Shown in pieces: positions 1 to 11,060 of a stretch of 64,000 bases of DNA (its first letter is position 1; each line of letters starts with the position of its first letter). The notes under the pieces were generated by a model, which saw only the letters and a list, made by a program, of their open reading frames with translations, was not told the DNA's origin and did no database searches. This stretch comes from Bombardia bombarda (taxonomy: Eukaryota > Ascomycota > Sordariomycetes > Sordariales > Lasiosphaeriaceae): positions 3,929,001 through 3,993,000 of the forward strand of contig JAULSR010000001.1 of the NCBI GenBank assembly GCA_030512295.1, read 5' to 3'. The position numbers were made by a program, and so were the translations under genes.

Positions 1-600
1 CTGACTCGACACGATGCGGTTTGGAACTCTAGATACAACTATATTAGCTAAAATACCCTTGACAGCAGTGCACCTTTGGTATCACTGTAGGGGGGAAGCA
101 AAGCTTCTATATAGGCCTCACAATAGTAGACGTTCTTCCGCCTTTGGCGGCCTCCTGCGGGGGGCTTTCTCGCTGACGCTCGAAAATAGTTAGATTATAT
201 TCTATTAAAGCGAAATATCTTTTTCGGAAAGGTTGGTTTCTCGTTGGCGCTCGAAAATGAATGGTACGGGGCTTGTATATTCAGTCTTCCTTCCTTTTTC
301 CTTCTTTCTTTTGATCCCCTCCAGGGGCCCTCCCGGGGGGCTCCTACGGAGGGCCTTCTCGCCTGCGGCGAGCAAGGAATGGCAGTCACGATGAACGAAA
401 ATCCACACCACTGGATGAACTAACCAATAGCCGAAGGTCTTTTAGTAAAACTTTTTCTCCCTGTAAATAAAAGCCAGCTTCTTGCCTTGTCACTACGTTG
501 TAAATAACTTCCGTGTCAAGAGCAATTGAAGCGAAGCTTCAATAATGCAGATGCTATACCAAAGGCTAGATATTCATGAATATGAAACGTGACATTATTC
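1..600. repeat. Cluster of short GC-rich hairpins, mitochondrial-like
   Basis: The segment holds many small perfect inverted repeats with 2-3 nt loops: 95-107 (GAAGC/GCTTC, loop AAA), 138-150 (CCGCC/GGCGG, loop TTT), 316-327 (CCCCT/AGGGG), 341-351 (CTCC/GGAG, loop TAC), 358-372 (CTCGCC/GGCGAG, loop TGC), 526-542 (TTGAAGC/GCTTCAA, loop GAA) and a 14-bp palindrome at 570-583. Two near-identical 22-mers occur at 166-187 and 237-258. The hairpins are set in AT-rich DNA. This style is known from intergenic and intronic mobile hairpins of fungal mitochondrial genomes. A nuclear insertion of mitochondrial DNA is inferred, not shown; the window edge cuts it on the left. Confidence 0.4.
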
Positions 601-1500
601 TTTTCGGGCCAGCCTCTATATCCAGGCAGTGACAGCATGTTTTTGGTATATAGTCTTGTGTAACCACATGTACCAACCCCCTGACCACAAAAACCAAGTT
701 CCATAGTCGAGATAGTGTCAGACAAAAATCGGTTTAATAATGTGATTGCAGCCTTTTACACAACTGTACAATAAGAAAATACTTCAGACTTCGAGATGAA
801 AAGTATGAAACATACCTTGTTGTTTTAATAGCGGATGGGGTGTTGTTCTGGGGTTGGAGAGTTGATGATAAACACCTACGTTTATCCTTTGAACGAGTGC
901 CTGTTTTTCTATTGTCAGCGAGCCGACTTACTCTCGAGCTACCCAGCTAAAAGAACATAACGAGTTGATGGAAGTTATAGGATTGCATAAGTCCACCGCA
1001 CAGTCTGTCCTTGCTTTTGTACCGACAAGCGCCCTTGGCATCACGAAAAATGATGGCATAACCTCTGCCGTGTCAGTAACAATGGTAGACAAAGATATCA
1101 CACATGTACCGCCAGATGCGCACATATCACAGTTATGACGAAAACGCCCCAAATGAGAAAAATTAATCTTGAGAGGGTTTCACATGTCCGCATCAGTAAC
1201 ACACGGTAGGAAGATGACCTAGTGAAAAGGAATCCACACAGCTTTTTGATACTAACCGGGAATATCCACCGAACGGATGTGATTATAATCCCGTGATAAG
1301 TGAGAAGCGGAAAGACCAAGTCGGCGCTCACTCCTGGTTCGCGGGTTCTGCCCGTGATCCCAGGTTTCAGGTTGATCCACGACAAGCACGAACGAGGCAC
1401 AGTGAGAGTGGCAGTGTGGCACAGCAACACACACGGTGCAAAGCACAGTCCCCTTCAGCAGTGGGGCCAGATTTGACGAGCAAGCACGCACAGACCAGCC
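601..1500. other. Intergenic, no gene recognised
   Basis: Only short ORFs without recognisable motifs are present on either strand. A 69-codon minus-strand frame (516-725) has a Gly/Cys-rich stretch but resembles no family I know. No repeat or RNA gene is visible beyond the hairpins at the left end. Confidence 0.5.
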
Positions 1501-1520
1501 AAAAATTCATTTTCCACGAC

Positions 1521-1590
1521 CTATATAACCTCGTCCACCCTCGCCCCTCTTCCTCCTCTTTTTCTTTTCTTCTTCATACTTACCTTGGTC
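1521..1590 (+). promoter_or_regulatory. Possible core promoter with TATA-like box and CT-rich tract
   Basis: CTATATAA at 1521-1528 is followed by a pyrimidine-rich tract to about 1585, a layout common at fungal transcription starts. The first ATG downstream (1606) opens only a 41-codon frame ending near 1731, so no gene can be attached to it with confidence. Confidence 0.2.
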
Positions 1591-2177
1591 GACTGCAGGG
1601 AGATCATGAACCCTCTGCAGTATTCCAGTGAGCCTGCATTGCACATCGTGGCGCTCGCCGGTATGAATTGTCCTTCGGGGCCGTTCCGACCGGAATTTTT
1701 GATGCAAAAACCAAACCAAACTCTTTTTTCACTTTGATGGCCGCTTGATGTGGTGTCATTGAGAAGGATGATAATTTGTTCGGTGTGTCTTGGGGCTTGA
1801 TTGGCGACGGAATTGGCAAGACTTGAATTGTAGTCGGTCGCTGTAGGATCGAATGCCATGCGTCGCACGCTGCTTAATGTGGGCTTCGCTCCAATTGAGT
1901 TCGGTGACAATCCCATTTTTTGTTGGTTTGCTGATTTGGGAAAGTACAGCTGTGGGTTGTATTTTGTGAAAATACTCTTTACCGTGAACTGTAAAATTAC
2001 ACGTTTGAGAGAGCGTTCATCCATACAGGCGTTGTAAAATTTGGAAAACCATCGGTAATCGGTATCAGACAATTTGCGAGGGTGGTGCCAAGCCATCAAT
2101 CGATTCAACCATCCATCTTCAACCGCCTCCCGCTTAACCGCCATAAAACGTGGTGTACACATATCTTGATCATACAT
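1521..2177 (-). CDS. Hypothetical protein, doubtful
   Basis: This is an intronless minus-strand frame of 218 codons, the longest in the first 4.6 kb. I do not recognise the product: there is no signal peptide, membrane span or known motif, and the C-terminus is a basic Lys/Arg/Gly run. Its last 60 bases are the complement of a CT-rich, TATA-preceded stretch that looks like a plus-strand promoter, which argues that at least the 3' part is not coding. It could be a decayed gene, a lineage-specific gene or chance. Confidence 0.2.
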   Translation of the reverse strand: MYDQDMCTPRFMAVKREAVEDGWLNRLMAWHHPRKLSDTDYRWFSKFYNACMDERSLKRVILQFTVKSIFTKYNPQLYFPKSANQQKMGLSPNSIGAKPTLSSVRRMAFDPTATDYNSSLANSVANQAPRHTEQIIILLNDTTSSGHQSEKRVWFGFCIKNSGRNGPEGQFIPASATMCNAGSLEYCRGFMISLQSTKVSMKKKRKRGGRGARVDEVI

Positions 2178-4681
2178 GTCCGATAGTCATGGCTAATGGA
2201 CCTGGACATTCTGACTGAGTCCGAAATTGGCGCAGGACGTCTAGTGGTGCCCTAGACCGCCGGATGCCCACAATGTTCCAAATTTGGGCGGCAAAAAAAC
2301 AGGCGCCACCTCCAACGTGTTAATATCAGTGCGCCTGTTCAGGTACTTGAGATGGGCCACGTCGGAGCATTCTATGTCTCGGAATCTGCAACTAGTTGAA
2401 CGTTGCCTGTGACTGATACGAGAGCGGCGACGGCGATTGATGCAGTGAGAACGTGGCTGAGCTGGATGAGGACTTGCGGGACTGCGTTCTGCACTGCCTT
2501 GATGCTGAACCTGTATTTATTTTAGGAGCTATTGAAGGTTTTTCGGCAATCTGAATGCTTCATCCCTCTACACCCGGACTTTGAAGCTTCGAGGTGGCCC
2601 GTGGGCGTCAAGGTTCAGCACAACCGTAAGTTTGCCGATGACACGAACGCCGTGAAAAATTTACCACCTAGACCTAGTTCGGGAAAATGTCCGAGCCGAT
2701 GGTCTTAGCCTACCGCAAGTTAAAGACCGACCCATCGAGTTATTCATGTGCTCTGTCCTTACAGGTCTGAGATATGGAGAGGCTCTGAGCGGCTTGCTGG
2801 TTATATGTAGGAAGATACTATGAAAACGATGCAAGTTAAATTCGTCTCTGGGGTTGGTTCAAACTTGATGCAATGGATTTCTCTACTCGAAATAACGTGG
2901 TAACGTTGAATAGAAGCATTGTTAAATCAATGAGTACATGCAATATACCTACTATCGCACTGACAACTATCCCATCGATGGATTTGATTGGGATTTGGGC
3001 ACAACAGATCCCCACGACAGTACTCCGTACCATCCCTGGATGATTGTTGGTCTATAGGTTCTGTCGACAGGGGCCCCGGCTAATTTTGATAAAAATAACA
3101 TTACACAGTACATAACAATAAAAAACGTGTTTGTCAGTTTGCAGTTTGGAAGCAAACGCTAGCGAGCGAGGCCGTCCCGTGTCCTTGATATGGAATCTCT
3201 TGATGTCGATCTCTGCTAGCGCAGAGCAGAGTGTACAGGTTTGCAAGGGGGGTAAAATAGCTGTACCGAGTATATCTGTTAGTGAAGCTATTTATTTCGC
3301 TCGAGGAAGTCATATTTTATGCTAGCCATTCTAACAATTAGTACTTGATATTCTTGTAATCGAGTCCCCCAGTTGCTAACCACCTACCACCGCCCGTCCC
3401 TGGTTTCCATCTGGATAGCCCGATAGACGAGAAAAATAAACCCTTTTGAGCGGCCTGCATCTCTCTCATACGATCTCTTTCCTCCCTTTTCAGCCCCACA
3501 TCAATATCTTTCGCAGTGTAACAATCGGCATGCGCACCTGGTCTGCTAGTAGATGTGACAGTCATGTTTCTGTTTGCCGAGTGAGTGCAGTGCCTTGGGC
3601 GGCAGTTGAACCCGATTGACGGGTTTGGGGGCCAAACCGAGAGACCTTTCTTGTCTCACGGATATGGGCTGTCCAAATGCGGGAGTGCGAACGCGGGACT
3701 GGGAATTGGGAAAGTGGGAAATTGCATTGGGGGTGCGGCTGTCTCTTGCCGTCTCAGGGTGTGAGAGGAGGAACCAAACTGCTGGGTCAGACCAGTGAAG
3801 GTCTCAGCGCGCTGACGCGCTGCGCAGGTGCCGCCTGTTGGTTGCTGCTGCCCACTTTCCGCCGCGGCTTCCCCCTCCCCTCCCCCTCCACCCCTCCTCC
3901 CCTCCAATTCCCCAAGAAGGTTAAAAAGGGTCGAGCGTGGGTTGATGTTGGCTGACTGGACCAGACCATCGGGACTCGATCATTCGAATTTACAACGGCG
4001 GCTGTTTGTTACTGTGTGACGGGAGCGCACATGCTTGCGATTTTCGCGACTTGATTTTCCGTTTGCCCGTCTTTCAGGCCGATTTTTTGTATCTTTGTTC
4101 AGGCGTAGACCTGGACGTTCGACCCGCTCTCTCTTGTATGACCTCCCCTTTGTGATATACCTTGGCACGAATGCACCCTTCGCCCACTTGACCGCCCCGT
4201 GGTCTATGGTCCTTCGCCCACGTCCCTCTCTGCGGCTGGCGGGTGCCGGCATCTCTGCGCTAGTGCGGTGATTATAACAACCTACCAACCTGCTAGACCG
4301 CTGCTTGCGAGCTTGTTGCTGGGGTGCTTTGCCTGCAGATCATCAGTCGTCTTTGTGGTTAATTTCTGGATATCTTCTGCGGATAGTGAATAGTTTGACG
4401 GCAACTGCCCGGGGCTGCTTTGATTCTTTTCTGTCTGCGCAATAATAAGACGGACCATATCGCGAGCTCACCGCTGGCTATCGTGACCTTTTCCCGGTGT
4501 GCCAGCTACCTACCTTACCTTAGCTAGAGGCACCTAACATAAGGTCTTGACTTGAAGTATTGACCAACAGCTTCCTTCCCCCTCATCCCAGGGTGGTTGG
4601 CGCACCTCATACCTCATACATCTCCCGCTCTCCCTCTTCCACACTTCCTCAACCAATGCCTTTGCCATAACTCGTCTCATC
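2178..4681. other. Intergenic region upstream of the methyltransferase gene
   Basis: No convincing gene is seen. 3616-4390 is richer in GC with overlapping short frames on both strands, none with a family motif. The stretch at 4504-4600 has the ACCTACCTT-type motifs seen in other intergenic regions of this window and probably contains the promoter and 5' leader of the gene starting at 4682. Confidence 0.45.
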
Positions 4682-6229
4682 ATGCCTTTCGAAACGCCCA
4701 ACAATCAGGATCTGGACAGTTTCCAGTTCACCTTCGAGTCCTACTTAGACGACGCTTCGCGCATCGAGGCCGATGTATGTGTCAAGGGCCCTTGAGCTTC
4801 AATTTCCATCCCATCCAAATAACGCAGGTCAGATGCAGGCTAACCAAGCACTTCGTCGTTAGCCGAACCCCTCTTTAGCTGATGTGTAGTATGTCTCCCT
4901 CGTGTCTTGATTCGTCTGTGTCGCCAGCTTTTTACCACCTACCGCTGGCTTGTACCTGAGTCGTGCGACTCGGGAAATGCAACGAAACTCGCATGATGTT
5001 AACCATCCTGACCACTTTTCTTCAGTGATACTCAGTCCCTTTCAGACAGCATCGCTAGATACCAAGAAGAATTTGGGAGAACCTACCATTCCTACCATGC
5101 CGGATGTATGTCTGCTGCGTACCACATCGGTTCTATTACGCCTCCTTGAGTGACCGGTTTTACTAAAATACTACTACTACCGTCAATATGCAGCCTATCA
5201 CTTTCCAAACGATCCAACAGAAACCGAGCGGCTAGACGAGCAGTATGAGATCATGAAGACAGTTATGGACGGGCGCCTACACCTCGCGCCCTTCTCTCCC
5301 CAGAACCACCCACACAAGGTACTGGACATTGGCACAGGCACAGGCATCTGGGCCATTGAGATGGGAGACGAGTATCCCGAAGCGCAGATCATCGGGACCG
5401 ACCTATCGCCCATCCAGCCCCCCTTTGTCCCTCCCAATGTGAGGTTTTTTGTCGAAGACTCGTATGTTTGACACCTTTTCAACCGCGCCGCGACATACAC
5501 GCACAAACTAACACCACCGACCAAAGAACCGAGGAATGGGACTTCAGTGCCGACTTTGACTACATCCACACGCGCGTCACCATCGGATGCTGGTCCGATA
5601 TGAAGACGCAGATCGTCCAGCCAGCCTTCGACCACCTCCTGCCCGGCGGCTGGCTCGAGTGTCAAGAGTTCGTTGTTTTCCCCGAATGCGACGACGGCAC
5701 TATCCCCGAGGCCTTTGCCTGGAAGCAGTGGGCGCTCGAGATGCGGGCCGTCTCGCAGATCGCCAACCGCCAGTTCGAGCTGGGGAGCAACCTCAAGAGC
5801 TGGTTCGAAGAGGTCGGGTTCGTGGACGTGCACGAGACCATCTACAAGATCCCCATCAACGGCTGGCCGCGCGACGCGCGCCTAAAGTACATTGGCATGC
5901 TCTGGCAGCGCAACCTCATCAACGGGCTGAGCGGGTTTAGTCTGGCGCTGCAGAATCGCTATGGCGGCAAGACGGTCGAGGACATCGAGGTGAGTAGCCA
6001 ATGGAGCGGGGAGTGTGTGATGCTAAACGTGCTAGGGGGGGACATGACAAAGACTGACAAACTTTTGTGATTTTTTCCTTCCTTGTGGGGATATCAGGTA
6101 TCACTGGTGGACGTGCGGAACAGCTTGTTCAACCAAAAGGCGCACGCCTATATGAAGCTATACGTTGTGTGGGGACGAAGGCCGGAAACGACGACAGATA
6201 CGACGACAGATGTCCAAATGAGCACATAG
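4682..6229 (+). CDS. LaeA/UMTA-like SAM-dependent methyltransferase
   Basis: Proposed exons are 4682-4774, 4863-4888, 5026-5105, 5194-5461, 5527-5989 and 6098-6229, giving 353 residues in frame. All donors are GT (GTATGT or GTGAGT) and the first intron has a CTAAC branch site. The conserved family lead-in RYQEEFGRTYHSYHAG, split from YHFPND by an intron, precedes motif I (VLDIGTGTGIWA, from about residue 109). An acidic residue ends the next strand in GTDLSP, and HTRVTIGCWSD and PGGWLECQE follow, as in LaeA/velvet-associated and UMTA methyltransferases. The substrate cannot be read from sequence. Related proteins include global regulators of secondary metabolism and many paralogues of unknown role. 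No biosynthetic genes are adjacent, so a stand-alone role is likelier. The 26-nt second exon is the least certain part. Confidence 0.88.
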
Positions 6230-8639
6230 TATTCGAATGCATGTGTATACCCGATATCCCCGCACAGATGCTTGATGTCTTTCGGCCACGCTCCACCCAT
6301 GTGTCACTGCGATTTATACAGAGCAATGAAGCAAACGACTTGGCAGCGTCCAATATGACGTTTGATCTATGGCATATCGAAGCAAAGGGGCTCTATGAAA
6401 TGAAGGAAAGCTATAACGACGTAATTATCACGGCAAGCTAGCCCGCCCAACTACAGCCATGGAGCAATAAGTCTGGCAACAACCCCATCATCAAGCGTTC
6501 TGCCTTGGCTCGCACCATCCACCTTTGCCAACGTTAAGCATTCTGGCATGGCTCGTACCTTCCATCTTCCGCAATCTGGTGGAACCAAATACCATCAATA
6601 GTCCCGCTGTTAGTGGAGCTTATTTTCTTCACCTTAAATTTCTTGAGGGGACTCGTCTCATACCAGATCTACTGCCATGGGCACATATGATCCAACCGTG
6701 TCGTGGGTTTGGTGCCACACTTATCGTTACGTACCTAGGTGTTCACGACTGCACCATGGGTGGACTTGGCAATCAACAAGTACTCTGACGGCGCCTGCTC
6801 ACCGTCCGTCTCCGTGCTGAGCAATAACATTTGAAATAAAACGAACATCATCACTGCAGGCACAAATTAAATGTGAAGTTGATTGGACAGTAATGCAACA
6901 GCATTGGACAGGCCGGACTGGGCACAAAACCAAAATGTGAAAAAGAGAAGAATAGAACTGAGATAATACGTAGGAAGAAGAGCGGAAGACTTGGGGAGGA
7001 AAGATGGCAGTGGCAGCCGGCCAGGACCACATCGGACAGCCGATCTTTCCACGTAATGGGGAAGGAGCTATCGTGGTGGCATCATCAGGCCACTATACAA
7101 TGCTCCTTCCTTTCGAATAGAGGCGTTGAAGTGGAGAGCGCCGTCTTCACGCAAGTATAACCCCCCCCCCTCCCCCCGAAGGTGAGAACAAAGGCCCAGT
7201 TGAAGTCTCTCTCAATGTAGTGACTCATAGCCCAATGGACCTAGTCCACCAAAAATATCGACCATCGACCATGAGCACTCTTGCATGGACGTTATTAAGT
7301 TACGTCAACGGCGACGAAGGGAGTAAGGGGAATGAAGGGAGGAAAGGATTAAGATGAAAATGGGGGACTCAAAATATTTGACATGAAGGGTTACGCTCAG
7401 AATTTGCAAATAAACAACCTAAGCTCTCGAGAGAAATAATGCAACCTGTCCGACCGTGTACGCATTTCCTACCCAAGGCGGGAAGATATGTTCCAGGGTT
7501 GGCCAGGTCGGCCCTTCCTAGACATCGAGGGAAAAGACATCACATCATTTACATCATCTCATAAGCTGTTAATGCAGGACCTTGCTCATCCTCTCTCGAC
7601 AGTCGTAAGTATCCGCCTGGTCCATGGGACGGGATATCAACGCTTTGCGGATGTTTAGGTGCTCAACGGTTGGGCAGATTCTTTGATACTTTTCGCCCTT
7701 CATTGCTTGTGCGGGGCAAAGACCCCCTTTATTTCCCCGCAAAATTTGCGGCCCCCGAAGGTCGGCAGCTCGAAACTAGCACGCTTTCAAATCCGAAAAA
7801 GAAAAGCAATATGTTTCCAGTTTGGCTGGGAGGCTGGCTCGGGTAGTTCGAGGACTGAATCCATTGCAACCCCTCTTTCATCAGGGCCATGCCAGGGAGA
7901 CGGGGCCTGGACTAAAAGGTGGATCAGTGGAGCAATAGCGTGGTGCTTTTGGGGCCAGCCGATGTAGCGCGCCAGGCACCGGGAGCGCTGGAGCTCACGG
8001 GAGAATTGGAAGCAAAACTTGGACTCCAGAGGGAACCGAACACTGGGCTTGGTGTTTCCGTTCTCATTTGTGAAGTGTCGGAGGTAATTTGATGTGTACG
8101 GTTCAACACCAAATGGGTGTTACACAACCTCCAATCTTCTTGCCTTGAGGTATGCTCATATGCCCAGGGCTGAGTTGCCCGCCTACCGGGAAAAAGCCAA
8201 CAACCGCCAATTGTGATCCCAGCTTTCTGGTTTGTAGGGGATGCTGTAGTCAGGTACGTTGGCAGGTAAGGTAGTTTTAGTGCGCGCTTCATCTGTCTCC
8301 GCCATTCAATTGGTCTCCATCACCCCCTGTTCCTCCCCGGCCTGGGCGCCCGTCTGTCTTTGGTCACCGGATTTAATCTGGATCAGCTCCTTCAACCGTA
8401 AACCCTCCGACCCAACCACACAATCGGGAAGCAGCTGAAGGAAACCACACCTGGGCCCCTGCCTACCTACCTACCTACCTACCTATCTTGACCATATTAT
8501 TACTTTCTGACCTTACCTTACCTCACCTGCCGCCCTCCATCCTGCACCCTCCACTCCCATCCCCGACCGGCAACCTTGGACCTTAGCTCGACCGTCCTAC
8601 GCCCGTCGGCGGCCCATCCGCCTTTCTTCCTCAGGCGAC
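6230..8639. other. Intergenic region with one repeat copy
   Basis: It holds the 3' flank of the methyltransferase gene, a diverged repeat copy at 6495-6735 (listed separately), C-runs near 7148-7167, and about 1.4 kb with no supportable gene. The last 250 bp are CT-rich with five to six ACCT units at 8463-8487 and further CCTTACCT motifs, and are probably the ArfGAP gene's promoter and leader. Confidence 0.5.
6495..6735 (+). repeat. Dispersed repeat, copy A (transposon or LTR relic)
   Basis: The stretch 6538-6690 matches the complement of 19450-19612 in order over about 150 bp. The best-conserved core reads CCCGCTGTTAGTGGAG, then TTATTTTCTTCA, then CTTAAATTT. Just upstream (6500-6525) is a second degenerate copy of the CTTGGCTCGCACC start. 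The frame through it encodes no known protein. A degenerate LTR or MITE is the likely source; the true ends are not visible. Confidence 0.65.
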
Positions 8640-11060
8640 ATGGCATCTTTAACTAAGCGCCAGCAGGCGCGCAACGAGAAGGTCTTGCAGGATTTGGTCC
8701 ATAGCGTGCCCGGCAACAACTTTTGTGCCGACTGTCAAGCACGGAATCCCGGTGCGTAATTGGTGTTTTGAGGCTCTCCAGTGTCGCGTGCGTGTTCAAT
8801 GCTGTGTTGTCCTGTCGAGACTAACGCGCTCGGCTACAGGTTGGGCATCATGGAGCGTACGTCGAAGCCCCCAAACTCGATTAAAAACCACCGACCGCAT
8901 TGGCTTCGGGCCTCCGTCCCCGAGATCCAAACCCTGTGGTCGCTATTTGCAGTCGCAGCCTCACCCCCCCCCCCCCCCCCCCCCTGCGACCGATTAATGG
9001 ATACTGAAGCTGACTGAAAATCGTAGTTGGGCGTATTCTTATGCATGCGGTGCGCCGCGATCCACCGCAAGTTGGGCACCCACATCTCAAAGGTCAAGTC
9101 GTTGAGCATGGATAGTTGGTCCAATGAGCAGGTCGAGGTACGAGTCAATGCATGCCAGGCTGGCGTCTGCGTCTGCGGACCTTCTACACGACGCTAACCC
9201 ACTATTTAGAACATGAGAAAAGTCGGCAACATTGCCTCCAACAAGTCCTACAACCCCCAAAACAAGAAGGCACCCATGACTATCGACGTCGACGAGGCTG
9301 ACGGCGCAATGGAGAGGTTCATCCGCGCAAAGTACATGAATCATGGCGCCCCGAAGCGGCATAACACTGGCAGTACTGAATCTGACGATACTCCTCCACC
9401 ACTCCCCCCCAAGACGCCAAGTCGGTTCGGCATCAGATCAGCGTCCTCAATCTTCCCACTCGGATCAAAGGCGAAGAAGGCTGCGGCGGCGCGTGACCCG
9501 TCTGTCAGCCCGCGAGATGTCCACCCGCAGGCGTCTCTGCACCGGAACAAGCCTTCCCAGGTGTTTGGTGCAAGCGTCCAGTACGACCCCGCAGATGGCG
9601 ACGACACGGCGGGGAAGCTAGCCAAGTTGAGAGACATGGGCTTTGGGGATGAACAGAGGAACGCGCTGGTTCTGAAAGGCGTGGGCGGGAACATGGAGAA
9701 GACAATAGAGGCTCTGGTACGGCTGGGCGAGGGAGATGTCCGAGCACCCCCCTCTTCCTTGGTGTCGGCTAGAACATCGTCACTGCCGATCCATCGAAGC
9801 TTGACACCTGCCGCTTCCACCAACAACATGTACGACGCTGCTCGTGCCGGTGCCGGTGTCGGATATGGACACATAAGTCCGCGCTATGCATCGAACAACA
9901 ATCCGTTCGACATGTTAGACGGGCCGCCAGCTCCACCACTCTCCTCGCAGTCGACAGGCACATTGCAAAACAAGAACCCCTATCTCTCCACAAATCCATT
10001 CGACATGCCATCCCAGCAAAGCCCTGCTATGCTAGGCCAGGCCTTCAGTAGTCCATCTTTAGTACCACCTTCCCAGCCATTGTTTCCTCACCATACCGGG
10101 GGCATGGCCGCATTCCAGCAGCAGCAGCAGCAGCAAAATCATCAGGCCATATACCAACAGCAACCCATGACTGCTCCGTTGCACCCCCATACAAATTACA
10201 GCTCAGCGGCATTCAGCAGCACCCAAGCCTACCAGCAGATGGCAAAGCCAGCTATGAACAACAACTACAACCCATTCTTCACGAACCAGCAGCCTCAACA
10301 GCAGCAGCAGCAGCCCCAGCAGCAGCCGCTTTCGGTGAATACGGCTGGTGCGCCGCTGAATTATGGGGGCAATCCATTTACACGTTCCCCAACGCGGATT
10401 CAGTCTCCTACACTGACGCAGATTCCCGAGCAGTCGCAGCAGAACTTTTACTCGGCGCCTGCTCAAGGCCAAATGAATAACCCATTCTTCCCGCAGGCAA
10501 TACCCGCGATGCAGCAGCAGCAGCAGCAGCAGTATCAACAGCCACAGCAACAGCAGCAGCAAACTCAAGTACCGCAACCCTTTGGATTCACACAGCAAAG
10601 CGCGCATTATATGGGACAGGCTGCATGGGCACCACAGCGACCAGATAACGCCTCCATCATGGCACTGTACAACTACCCACAACTGGCCCCAAACCCGTTC
10701 CAGGCACAGGATTCCGGTCAAGCGCAGGCGCAATCACAGGCTCAACAAGCACAGGCACAGGCTCAACAAGGCCAAGCTCAGGCTCAGAACCAGAGCCCGA
10801 ATTCGCTTTTCAAGTCGCAGACATTCCCACAGGCTCCCCAACAGCAAGCAAACACGGCGACTATGAGCAGGAACCCATTCGCTGGTGGTGGGATGAAGCA
10901 GACGGGGCCGTCAGCTGTACAACAGCAGCCATCACTTGTTGATGTAACGCCCAAGCACAACGTGAGCCGTGAAAGCATGATGGCGGTGGGACTAGAATGG
11001 GCCAACGGACGCCATAGCCCAGACGCATTTTCGAGCCTAAGTGCACGGGATACTCGTTGA
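8640..11060 (+). CDS. ArfGAP-UBA protein, Gts1-like, with Q-rich NPF tail
   Basis: Exons 8640-8751, 8840-8856 (17 nt), 9027-9137 and 9210-11060 encode 696 residues. The N-terminus is an ArfGAP zinc-finger domain: CADC, a 16-residue spacer, then CMRC, followed by AIHRKLGTHISKVKSLSMD, which carries the arginine expected for stimulating GTP hydrolysis on Arf. A UBA domain lies near residues 214-256 (LRDMGFGDEQRNALVL). The remainder is low-complexity Gln/Asn/Pro with seven NPF motifs. Yeast Gts1 and fission yeast Ucp3 share the ArfGAP-UBA order, and Gts1 is also Gln-rich, so this is probably their orthologue, acting at the cytosolic face of endocytic or Golgi membranes. NPF motifs bind EH domains, which suggests recruitment by Ede1/Pan1-type adaptors. 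Intron 2 carries a run of 21 C. Confidence 0.9.
8964..8984 (+). repeat. C21 homopolymer in an ArfGAP intron
   Basis: Twenty-one consecutive C lie inside intron 2 (8857-9026) of the ArfGAP gene, about 40 bp before the acceptor. Such runs are prone to length error in sequencing, but being intronic it does not affect the frame. Confidence 0.9.

Noticed and set aside
1521..2177. A possible new gene of 218 codons opposite a promoter-like element
   Set aside because: Kept only as a low-confidence entry: no motif, and its 3' part is the complement of a CT-rich tract.
5026..5105. Alternative splicing of the methyltransferase with a single intron from 4779 (GTGTCA donor) to 5045
   Set aside because: It keeps the frame but uses a weaker donor; the two-intron model with GTATGT donors and a CTAAC branch site is better supported.
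9341..9874. Minus-strand frame of 177 codons
   Set aside because: It is the antisense shadow of the ArfGAP coding sequence; GC-rich third positions create long open antisense frames. The same applies to frames antisense to the Zn2Cys6, calpain, SRP72, hydrolase and myosin genes.
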